Shown: positions 1 to 6,951 of the stretch, in pieces
Layout: the number at the start of each line of letters is the position of its first letter
Position numbering within the stretch: the stretch's first letter is position 1
NCBI GenBank assembly: GCA_036381125.1
Contig: DASVDK010000043.1
Location: forward strand, 1 to 6,951
DNA from: DASVDK01 sp036381125 [NCBI: Thermodesulfobacteriota bacterium]
Lineage (GTDB): Bacteria > DASVDK01
Direction: 5' to 3'
Length of the DNA: 6,951 nt
Position numbers and translations under genes: made by a program
Notes under the pieces: generated by a model
What the model was told of the DNA's origin: nothing
What the model saw: only the letters and a program-made list of their open reading frames with translations
Databases searched by the model: none

Positions 1-1798
<1,798 letters not shown>

Positions 1799-1828
1799 GG
1801 CCGCCCGGGGACCATGCCGTGCCGGTGC

Positions 1829-1858
1829 TTGACATGCCGGCCAACCTGCCGCTAACCT
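1829..1858 (+). promoter_or_regulatory. Sigma70-type promoter of the DAHP synthase gene
   Basis: TTGACA (1829-1834), an 18-nt spacer and TAACCT (1853-1858) form a promoter of the same quality as the divergent heat-shock promoter. It points at the gene starting at 1896, giving a short leader of about 30 nt. The two -35 boxes lie 30 nt apart, back to back. No attenuator or operator is evident in the short leader. Confidence 0.6.
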
Positions 1859-1895
1859 CTCGATTCCGCTCGCTCTTCCCGATAGGAGACATCTC

Positions 1896-2918
1896 GTGAT
1901 CGTGGTCATGAAGGCCCACGCCACCGACGAGGAGGTCGCGCGCGTCGTCTCGAGCGTCCGCGACCTCGGCTACGACCCGCGGATGATCCGCGGCGTCGAG
2001 CGGACGGTCATCGCCGTCGTCGGCGACGAGCGGGGCAAGGCCGTCAAGCTCGCCAATCTCGAGAGCCTCCCGGGCGTCGAGAGCATCATGCCGGTGCTCA
2101 AGCCGTACAAGCTGGCCTCGCGGGAGGGGCGCCCGGAGACCAGCCAGGTGCGGGTGGGGGAGGGCGTCGTCGTCGGCGGCCGCAGGCTCGCGATCATGGC
2201 GGGTCCCTGCTCGGTCGAGAGCGAGGCGCAGCTCATGGAGACCGCGCGGTCGGTCAAGGCCGCCGGGGCCAACATCCTGCGGGGCGGCGCCTTCAAGCCC
2301 CGCACGTCGCCCTACAGCTTCCAGGGGCTCGAGCACGAGGGGCTCGCCCTCCTCGCCCGGGCCCGGAAGGAGACCGGCATGCCGGTCATCACCGAGGTCC
2401 TGAACCCCCAGGACATCGAGGCGGTGGCCGAGCACGCCGACATCCTGCAGGTCGGCGCCCGCAACGCGCAGAACTTCGGCCTCCTCAAGGCCCTCGGCCG
2501 TCAGCGCAAGCCGGTCTTCCTCAAGCGCGGGATGAGCATGACGATCCAGGAGTTCCTCATGGCGGCGGAGTACGTCATGTCCGAGGGGAACCCGAACGTC
2601 ATCCTCTGCGAGCGCGGCATCCGGACCTTCGAGACGGCCACGCGCAACACGCTCGACCTCGGCGCGGTGGTGGTGCTGAAGGAGCAGACGCACCTGCCCG
2701 TCATCGTCGACCCGAGTCACGCCACGGGTCACTGGCAGTACGTCGCGCCGCTCGCCTTCGCCGGCATCGCCGCGGGAGCCGACGGCCTGATGATCGAGGT
2801 CCACCCGCGGCCCGACCAGGCGGAGAGCGACGGCCCCCAGTCCCTCAAGCCCGCTCGCTTCGCCACGCTCATGGAGAAGCTCCGGCAGTTCGCCGAGGCC
2901 GCCGGACGGACGCTGTGA
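1896..2918 (+). CDS. aroF: 3-deoxy-7-phosphoheptulonate (DAHP) synthase, type I-beta
   Basis: The enzyme condenses phosphoenolpyruvate with erythrose 4-phosphate, the first step of the shikimate pathway, in the cytoplasm. The 340 residues match the T. maritima-type enzyme. Residues 1-70 form a ferredoxin/ACT-like regulatory domain ([14 protein letters not shown]...), which in that family mediates feedback inhibition by tyrosine or phenylalanine. The TIM barrel follows, with GPCSVES at 103-109, [16 protein letters not shown] near 129-144, [10 protein letters not shown] near 185-194, KPVFLKRGM near 205-213 and VDPSHATG at 271-278. C105, H275, E301 and D312 align with the four metal ligands known in the T. 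maritima enzyme (C102, H272, E298, D309). The GTG start is chosen because AGGAG lies 7 nt upstream; ATG at 1908 has no such site. A weak GCGCA/TGCGC hairpin follows the stop at 2919-2932, without a T-tract. The symbol aroF is used in the broad sense. Confidence 0.96.
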   Translation: MIVVMKAHATDEEVARVVSSVRDLGYDPRMIRGVERTVIAVVGDERGKAVKLANLESLPGVESIMPVLKPYKLASREGRPETSQVRVGEGVVVGGRRLAIMAGPCSVESEAQLMETARSVKAAGANILRGGAFKPRTSPYSFQGLEHEGLALLARARKETGMPVITEVLNPQDIEAVAEHADILQVGARNAQNFGLLKALGRQRKPVFLKRGMSMTIQEFLMAAEYVMSEGNPNVILCERGIRTFETATRNTLDLGAVVVLKEQTHLPVIVDPSHATGHWQYVAPLAFAGIAAGADGLMIEVHPRPDQAESDGPQSLKPARFATLMEKLRQFAEAAGRTL

Positions 2919-3002
2919 GCGCACTCGTGCGCGCCGACCGTCTTGCCGCGGTTGGTTGATGGAGGCGCTCCGGCCGCTCGCCGGGGCCGCCGGGAGGTCG
3001 TC

Positions 3003-4229
3003 ATGACCGTCGTCCGCGCTGCTGCCTTCGCCCTGGTCGCCGTTCTCGCCGCCGGTTGCGTCTCGAAACGGGAGTTCGTCCAGAAGAGCCAGGAGGCCGA
3101 GCGGTTCGCGGCGGCGCTCGCGAGGGAGCGGCAGAAGAGCGACGGGCTGGCGATCCGCGCCGCGCAGCTCGACGCGCGCCTCGGCGAGACCGAGCGCAGC
3201 CTCGCCGCCGCGGTCAGGGAGCGCGACTCCCTGCGCGCCGCGTTGACCGAGTCGCGCACCGAGGCGGCCCGGCTCGCCGGGCAGCTCGCCGAGGCGACCG
3301 ACCAGCGCGATACGCTCGCCCGGCAGCTCGACATCGCGCAGTCGTCGGCGTCCGAGAAGGACGTCGACATCCAGCGGCTCACCTACCAGTACGACGACCT
3401 CGTCAAGGACCTGAACCGGCAGAAGGCCGACCTGTCGAAGCGGCTCACCGAGGCGGGCGCCGCGCTGGCCGCGGCCGAGAGCCGCGCGAGCGGGCTCCAG
3501 GCCGAGCGCGACGCCCTCGCGGCCGATCGGCTCCGGCTCGAGACGCGCACGCGGGAGCTCGGCGCCGAGCTGGCAACCGCGAAGGCGGACCTGGCGGAGG
3601 CCCGCACCGAGCTGGCCGCCGCGCAGGAGGCGCTGGCGGCGACGCGGCAGCGCCTCGCCGACGCCGAGGCCGAGCTGACCTCCACGCGCCAGAGCCTCGG
3701 CGAGACCCGGGCGCAGCTCGAGGAGCGGGAACGCCGACTGGCGGAGGCGACCGCCACCTACGACAGGCTCGTGGCCGACCTCAAGGGCGAGATCGCCGAG
3801 GGGCAGGTCAAGATCACGCAGCTTCGCGATCGGCTCACCGTGAACCTGGTCGACAGGATCCTCTTCGACTCCGGCTCCATCGCCATCAACCCGCGCGGCC
3901 GCGAGGTGCTCGCGAAGGTGGCCGAGGTGCTGCGGTCCATCTCGGACAAGCGGATCCAGATCGAGGGGCACACCGACAACGTCCCCATCTCGGCCGCCCT
4001 CCAGTCGCGGTTCCCGACCAACTGGGAGCTGTCGGCCGCCCGGGCGACCGCCGTGGCCCGGTTCCTCCAGGACCAGGGCGGCCTCGACCCGACCCGCCTG
4101 GCCGCGACCGGCTTCGGCGAGCATCACCCCGTCGCGCCGAACGACACCCCCGAGGGGCGGGCGCAGAACCGCCGCATCGAGATCGTCCTGGTCCCCATCG
4201 CGACGGAGACTGCGGCCGCGGTCGAGTAA
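3003..4229 (+). CDS. OmpA-family peptidoglycan-binding lipoprotein with long coiled coil
   Basis: The 408-residue protein is probably anchored in the outer membrane and bound to peptidoglycan, acting as an envelope tether. Residues 1-19 are a lipoprotein signal peptide with lipobox LAAGC, giving a lipidated C19. Residues about 25-275 are Ala/Glu/Arg/Leu-rich heptad sequence, with many LAE, ELAAA and RERD-like repeats, predicted as a long coiled coil. Residues about 280-400 are an OmpA C-terminal domain: ILFDSGSIAINPRG, EGHTDNVPI, ELSAARA, ATGFGEHHPVAPN and AQNRRIEIVLVP. D325 (in HTDN) and R347 (in LSAAR) are the positions expected to bind diaminopimelate. ATG 3003 is chosen because GGGAGG lies 5 nt upstream and the signal peptide starts there; an in-frame TTG at 2943 has no ribosome site. 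The 84-nt gap after the DAHP synthase gene shows no clear promoter or terminator, so cotranscription is possible. Confidence 0.93.
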   Translation: MTVVRAAAFALVAVLAAGCVSKREFVQKSQEAERFAAALARERQKSDGLAIRAAQLDARLGETERSLAAAVRERDSLRAALTESRTEAARLAGQLAEATDQRDTLARQLDIAQSSASEKDVDIQRLTYQYDDLVKDLNRQKADLSKRLTEAGAALAAAESRASGLQAERDALAADRLRLETRTRELGAELATAKADLAEARTELAAAQEALAATRQRLADAEAELTSTRQSLGETRAQLEERERRLAEATATYDRLVADLKGEIAEGQVKITQLRDRLTVNLVDRILFDSGSIAINPRGREVLAKVAEVLRSISDKRIQIEGHTDNVPISAALQSRFPTNWELSAARATAVARFLQDQGGLDPTRLAATGFGEHHPVAPNDTPEGRAQNRRIEIVLVPIATETAAAVE

Positions 4230-4282
4230 TGGGGTCAGGTCTTTCCATTTTCCAGACCGGCGAACGTTGGGGCCTGACCCCA
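4230..4282 (+). repeat. REP-like 53-nt palindromic element, copy 1
   Basis: The element starts at the base right after the ompA-like TAA. Its ends are perfect inverted repeats, TGGGGTCAGG (4230-4239) and CCTGACCCCA (4273-4282), around a 33-nt interior. The interior holds an A/T-richer run (tttccatttt) that stands out against its surroundings. From memory, GGGGTCAGGTC-type palindromes occur in other bacterial genomes near REP-associated (Y1) transposases; no transposase gene is in the window. It could also act as a processing or termination hairpin for the preceding gene, but it lacks a T-tract. Its inverted partner lies at 4528-4580. Confidence 0.6.
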
Positions 4283-4292
4283 CTCGTTTGCC

Positions 4293-4403
4293 GGGGCGGC
4301 GGCCGACCCGCCCCGCGCCTCGCCCCACCGGGCTCCGCCCGGTGACGGCCGAGAATGCTCTGCCATCCGTCCTGGGGTCGAGGTTGGGTCGACGACCCGA
4401 ACC
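4293..4403. repeat. Cluster of three consecutive stem-loops
   Basis: Three GC-rich hairpins follow one another: GGGGCGG/CCGCCCC with an 8-nt loop (4293-4314), CACCGGGC/GCCCGGTG with a 3-nt loop (4326-4344), and GGTTGGGTC/GACCCGAACC with a 3-nt loop and one bulged base (4382-4403). None is followed by a T-run on either strand. They lie between the first 53-nt palindrome and the HNH relic, so the area resembles an intergenic mosaic of palindromes. At this GC content some hairpins are expected by chance; the second and third are the strongest. No gene was recognised in 4283-4416. Confidence 0.42.
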
Positions 4404-4416
4404 CGGAGGCTCCGAG

Positions 4417-4519
4417 CTACGGCGGGCGAGCGGCCGAGGCCCAACTCGGTTCGAACCGAGTTCGCGCCAGGGCAACGCCCGGGCGTGCCGCGGCGTAGAC
4501 GGCCGCCGGCTCGCGCACC
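4417..4519 (-). pseudogene. Relic of the 3' end of an HNH endonuclease gene
   Basis: This 103-nt stretch matches 5988-6090, the last 33 codons and stop of the HNH gene at the right end of the window, at the same length and on the same strand. Read in the same frame it gives VREPAAVYA, a divergent stretch AARPGVALA, then RTRFEPSWASAARPP and TAG (4419-4417). The outer 49 and 28 nt are identical to the other copy, while the central 26 nt match at only 13 positions. Upstream of VRE the similarity stops, and no helical or HNH region is present. It is therefore either the tail of a deleted paralogue or a dispersed repeat that happens to form HNH gene ends. It contains the perfect palindrome AACTCGGTTCGAACCGAGTT at 4443-4462. 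Confidence 0.62.
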
Positions 4520-4527
4520 GATACGCA

Positions 4528-4580
4528 CGGGGTCAGACCTCAACGTTTCCCCGTCTCGAAAGTGGCAAGGCCCGAGCCCC
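4528..4580 (-). repeat. REP-like 53-nt palindromic element, copy 2, inverted
   Basis: When copy 1 (4230-4282) is reverse-complemented and laid on this stretch without gaps, about 40 of 53 positions agree, including GGGGTCAG at the start, CAACGTT and GAAA-TGG in the middle. The terminal inverted repeat is more eroded here (CGGGGTCAG against CCCGAGCCCC). The two copies therefore face each other and bracket 4283-4527, which holds the stem-loops and the HNH tail relic. The 73 nt that follow, up to the lipoprotein stop at 4654, hold nothing I recognise. Confidence 0.55.
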
Positions 4581-4653
4581 TGGTAGAGAGTCAGTCGGCG
4601 AGGACGCAGACGTTGACGCGCCTTCACGAGCAACGACGCATGGCGACTCGCCC

Positions 4654-5271
4654 CTACCGCAGCAACGCCGGGAAGTCCGGATGGCGGACGACCGCGGCGA
4701 TGAGGTTCTGAACGGCCGGCATGAAGGCGCGGACGGCGCCCTCGCTGGGCGACTCCGTCCACGCGTTGAGCGGGTAGTCGTAGGTCTCGTGGACGGTTAG
4801 GGTCTCACCGTTCGAGGACGTGAGCCGGAGCGCGAGGCGCCACGCGGACGCCCACGGCTGGACTGCGAGTTCCTCGACGTGACCGTCGAGCGTGACGGGG
4901 GCTGCCTCGTCGTACAACTCGGCGATCACGAGTTCGTCGATGAGTGCCTATCGGATGTACGCGGCGAAGGGCTCGCCATCCGGCGTCCGTATCCAGCCCC
5001 ACGCGAGGCAGGGGATCGCGTCGGGCCGCGGCGGCTCGGCCGCGGCGGGCTCGGAGAGCCACGGTCCGCCGCCGAGCGGCTCGTGGAGGCGCCTGGGCTC
5101 CAGGCTGGCGGAGAAGGGTCCGATGGCGACACCAGCGGGCCGCAGCGCGCGGAGCGTGCGGACGGTCCCGGCCGAGACCGCATAGCGTGGGACTGCCGAC
5201 GTGCACGCGGCGAGCGCGGTCACGAGCGCGAGGGCGACAGGGAGGGCGAGGACTGCGACGCGACGCCGCAT
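4654..5271 (-). pseudogene. Small lipoprotein gene interrupted by in-frame TAG
   Basis: One reading frame of 205 codons runs from ATG 5271 to TAG 4656-4654, with a single internal TAG at 4950-4948 (codon 108). The start has GGAGGT 7 nt upstream. Residues 1-23 are a lipoprotein signal peptide, MRRRVAVLALPVALALVTAL then AAC, with C23 the lipidated residue. Downstream come a Pro-rich section and PDGEPFAAYIR, the TAG, then ALIDELVIAELYDEA, SSNGETLTVHETYDY and AFMPAVQNLIAAVV. The segments on both sides of the stop resemble a conserved family of envelope lipoproteins of unknown function that I recall, in which YIR-x-ALIDEL is continuous. CAG (Gln) to TAG by one transition would explain the stop. 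The frame and codon choice are otherwise intact, so the lesion is recent, suppressed, or a sequencing error. No partner gene or clear promoter is visible. Confidence 0.75.
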
Positions 5272-5350
5272 CGGCCGAACCTCCAGGCCGGGGCCATGAT
5301 GCCTGCACACTAACGCCCGCCGTCCAACCAGACAAGCGGTGGGCCGGTGA

Positions 5351-5646
5351 CGGCCGATATCCACCGTCGAGCCATGCTGCATCTCCTGCGACTGGACGGC
5401 GGAAGACCTCCGTCTCCTCGAGGCCGCGCTCCTGACCGAGATCCTCCTCCGCGCCGCACAGAGCAAGCGCGGTTGCGCGTCGACCCCGCGCCACGCTGAT
5501 GGACGCTGCAGCGCAGGTGGCTCGAGGTTCTCGACATCGACATGGCGGCCACGGAGGTCGCGATCGTGCGCCTCTCGGCACTCCCCGAGGCCGAGTTCCG
5601 CGTGCGGCTCGCCAACCTGGTCCGGCTCGCGCCAGCGGCGACCTGA
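5351..5646 (+). pseudogene. Possible short frameshifted coding relic
   Basis: Two neighbouring plus-strand stretches look protein-like but lie in different frames. Frame A, from 5387, reads CDWTAEDLRLLEAALLTEIL and goes on LRAAQSKRG, a plausible amphipathic helix; it has no ATG after the stop at 5348-5350. Frame B, from 5500 after a TGA at 5497-5499, reads WTLQRRWLEVLDIDMAATEV, then AIVRLSALPEAEFRVRLANL, and ends at TGA 5644-5646. A one-base shift near 5500 would join them into one small helical C-terminal domain. I do not recognise the family. The call rests on amino-acid composition alone, and other open frames here look like noise. The stretch 5272-5350 upstream shows no gene. Confidence 0.3.
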
Positions 5647-5907
5647 CACCGCTGCTGAGACCGCGGGAAGGCCTTCCGGGTGCGTTCGGCGTGTCATCCG
5701 GTGCCCGCTGCGGCGGCGGCTGAGCACCACGCGGGCGGAAGAACCGTAGGCCGTCGGCGCCCCGATCTTCTAGCGGGACTTCTCACAGCCGATGCAGTCC
5801 GAGCTATCCCGAGGCGGCCTGAGGGAGGTGACGGGCGAAGACGTAAGCGCGCGAAACGACGGGCGACGCATCCCGACGTATCCCGAGGCAACTCGGCCGT
5901 TTGAGAG
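5647..5907. other. Non-coding stretch, nothing recognised
   Basis: About 260 nt without a believable gene: the short open frames on both strands are Arg/Pro/Gly-rich and lack ribosome-binding sites. The only local structure I saw is an 11-nt direct repeat, TATCCCGAGGC, at 5805-5815 and 5879-5889, with a related CATCCCGAC at 5869-5877. It lies beside the tRNA half-site. These could be recombinase arm sites, but nothing shown here proves it. Confidence 0.4.
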
Positions 5908-5952
5908 TTCCTAGACCGCGTGCCGTCGGTTCGATTCCGGCCAGGGGCACCA
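5908..5952 (+). tRNA. 3' half of tRNA-Arg(CCU), likely integration attachment scar
   Basis: The 45 nt read as the 3' part of a tRNA. An anticodon loop TTCCTAG (5908-5914, anticodon CCT) is followed by the 3' anticodon stem ACCGC, the variable loop GTGCC, the T-stem GTCGG/CCGGC around the 7-nt loop TTCGATT (5925-5941), the 3' acceptor strand CAGGGGC, discriminator A and encoded CCA (5950-5952). The 5' half is absent: the 32 nt before the loop contain no GCCCCTG acceptor strand, no D-arm and no GCGGT partner for ACCGC. A break inside the anticodon loop is the classic product of a tyrosine-recombinase integration in a tRNA gene. It is not a functional tRNA. No integrase gene is visible in the window. 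Confidence 0.72.
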
Positions 5953-5987
5953 CTCCTTCGTGAACACTCGCCCTGCCGCCTCGCGCC

Positions 5988-6951
5988 CTACGGCGGGCGA
6001 GCGGCCGAGGCCCAACTCGGTTCGAACCGAGTTCGCACGGGCCCCGAGGCCCGGCACGCCGTGGCGTAGACGGCCGCCGGCTCGCGCACCTGCGACTCGC
6101 CCCAGGGGCCGAACATCCGTTCCGCCTCGTACCCGTTGTGCGCCCGGCAGCGCAGCTCGATGTTCGCCACCGTCGCCGCGCCGCCCGCCGCGTACGGCCG
6201 CACGTGGTGGAACTCGAGAAAGCCCCGCTCGGTGCACCGGCGCCCCGTCCGGCGGCTCACGAAGGCGCATCGTCCGCCGTCGCGCGCCCACACCGCTCGC
6301 CTCACCGCCGCCGGGATGTGCCGCGACCCCGGCCTCGGGGGCGTCCCCGCCCGCGGCCGACCGGTCGCGCCGACCTTCTGCTTGAGCAGCGTCTCGACGA
6401 GGACGGTCAGGGCGCGGTCGAGGACCTGCGCGACGTCGCCGTCGGGGATCTGGTGGCGCAGGAGGTCCTGGGCGAGGCGCAGCTTCGCGTGCGTCTCGGC
6501 GCTCGCGGTGAACTGGACCCGGTAGCGGTCGGGCGCCAGCGGCGCGACGACCGGCGGACGTGGAGGGGGCGTCGGGGCGGGGGCGGGGGCCGGCCCTGAC
6601 GACGAGGCAGGCTGGTCGCCGGCCGGGGGCGCGGCCGGCGTCGCATCGCCCGGGATCGGAGACGCGGGTAGGTGGACCGACGGCGCCTCGGCCGGAGGCG
6701 GCGGCGCCGCGGAGAGGACCGGGGCCGGTCCGGGTGCGCTGGCACGCGCCGCCTCGGCCAGTGACGGGCGCGCGGCCGGCGCCGTCCGCGGCGCCGGCAG
6801 CCGGCGGACCGAGGCGTGCGGGCTGACCGGCGGCGCTTCGGCCGGAGGCGGCGGCGCCGCGGAGAGGACCGGGGTCGGTCCGGGTGCGCTGGCACGCGCC
6901 GCCTCGGCGAGAGGCGGCGGCGCGGCCGGTGCCGTCCGCGGCGCCGGCAGC
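5988..6951 (-). CDS. HNH endonuclease with Pro/Ala-rich linker, N-terminus outside window
   Basis: The frame is open from the right edge to TAG 5990-5988, giving 320 visible residues. From N to C: residues 1-100 are two copies of a 50-residue Pro/Ala-rich repeat, and 100-140 are more Pro/Ala linker. Residues about 142-192 form a helical domain, YRVQFTASAETHAKLRLAQD followed by LLRHQIPDGDVAQVLDRAL. Residues about 210-280 form a C-terminal HNH nuclease domain with WARDGGRCAFVSRRTGRRC, GFLEFHHVRPYAAGG and NIELRCRAHNGYEAE. The HH pair, the Asn and the final His are the expected HNH residues; the cysteines fit a zinc-stabilised fold. I recall this architecture as a multi-copy family in high-GC soil bacteria, whose unseen N-terminus is usually a helical region. 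Its biological role is not established. GTG at 6305 is an internal codon, not the start. The last 33 codons are repeated at 4417-4519. Confidence 0.9.
   Translation of the reverse strand, partial: LPAPRTAPAAPPPLAEAARASAPGPTPVLSAAPPPPAEAPPVSPHASVRRLPAPRTAPAARPSLAEAARASAPGPAPVLSAAPPPPAEAPSVHLPASPIPGDATPAAPPAGDQPASSSGPAPAPAPTPPPRPPVVAPLAPDRYRVQFTASAETHAKLRLAQDLLRHQIPDGDVAQVLDRALTVLVETLLKQKVGATGRPRAGTPPRPGSRHIPAAVRRAVWARDGGRCAFVSRRTGRRCTERGFLEFHHVRPYAAGGAATVANIELRCRAHNGYEAERMFGPWGESQVREPAAVYATACRASGPVRTRFEPSWASAARPP
6651..6951 (-). repeat. Tandem 150-bp coding repeat in the HNH gene
   Basis: Positions 6841-6951 repeat 6691-6801 with 7 differences in 111 nt, at a period of exactly 150 bp (50 codons), so the reading frame is kept. 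The encoded units begin LPAPRTAPAA and contain LAEAARASAPGP and VLSAAPPPPAEAP. The remaining 40 nt of each unit are much more divergent. More units may lie beyond the right edge. Confidence 0.85.

Noticed and set aside
2919-2932. Rho-independent terminator after the DAHP synthase gene (GCGCACTCGTGCGC)
   Set aside because: The stem is only 5-6 bp with a very tight loop and no T-run, so a terminator call is not supported.
5310-5350. Possible integron attC-like site around TAACGCCCGCCGTCCAACC
   Set aside because: No paired R'/R'' and L'/L'' boxes, no GTT-type counterpart at a suitable distance, and no integron integrase in the window.
5911-6291. Minus-strand open frame ending in WCPWPESNRRHAV
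   Set aside because: It is translation through the antisense of a tRNA 3' end and an alternative frame of the HNH gene, a well-known type of spurious prediction.
4230-6951. CRISPR array or defence island
   Set aside because: No regularly spaced repeats with unique spacers and no cas-like genes. The repeats present are palindromic elements, a duplicated HNH tail and a coding tandem repeat. One HNH gene alone does not define a defence system.

Overview
The window is very GC-rich, roughly 70% by eye, and comes from a Gram-negative-type bacterium. Two genes have lipoprotein signal peptides with lipoboxes, and one of these also has an OmpA-like peptidoglycan-binding domain. I suspect a Rokubacteria/Methylomirabilota or deltaproteobacterial lineage from the gene set and the HNH family. 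That is inference, because no taxonomic marker is present.

Left half (1-4229), core genes. On the minus strand, groL (GroEL) runs off the left edge, lacking only about the last 20-25 residues. Where groES should sit upstream of groL there is only a short remnant. It keeps the groES ribosome-binding site and about 20 N-terminal codons, then jumps to a short GroES-like stretch and runs out of frame into groL. Upstream of it lie a near-consensus CIRCE operator (the HrcA repressor site) and a sigma70-like promoter. A second, divergent TTGACA promoter drives a plus-strand gene for DAHP synthase of the type I-beta family, the first enzyme of aromatic amino acid synthesis. It is followed by a plus-strand gene for a coiled-coil OmpA-family lipoprotein.

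Right half (4230-6951), accessory and eroded DNA. Directly after the ompA-like stop codon lies a block of palindromes. Two inverted copies of a 53-nt palindromic, REP-like element (4230-4282 and 4528-4580) bracket three stem-loops and a 103-nt relic of the 3' end of an HNH endonuclease gene. Next comes a minus-strand lipoprotein gene interrupted by an in-frame TAG, then a short frameshifted plus-strand relic. About 260 nt follow in which I recognise nothing, ending at the 3' half of a tRNA-Arg(CCU) gene. A tRNA 3' half cut at the anticodon loop is the usual footprint of tyrosine-recombinase integration. The window ends in a large minus-strand HNH endonuclease gene, truncated at its N-terminus by the right edge. 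Its Pro/Ala-rich middle contains at least two 150-bp tandem repeats. Its last 33 codons are the same sequence as the relic at 4417-4519, except for a divergent central 26 nt.

I see no convincing new multi-gene system. The observations most worth following are the deleted groES behind an apparently intact heat-shock control region, the HNH tail repeat with its divergent core inside an inverted-element bracket, the tRNA-Arg half-site, and the amber-interrupted lipoprotein.
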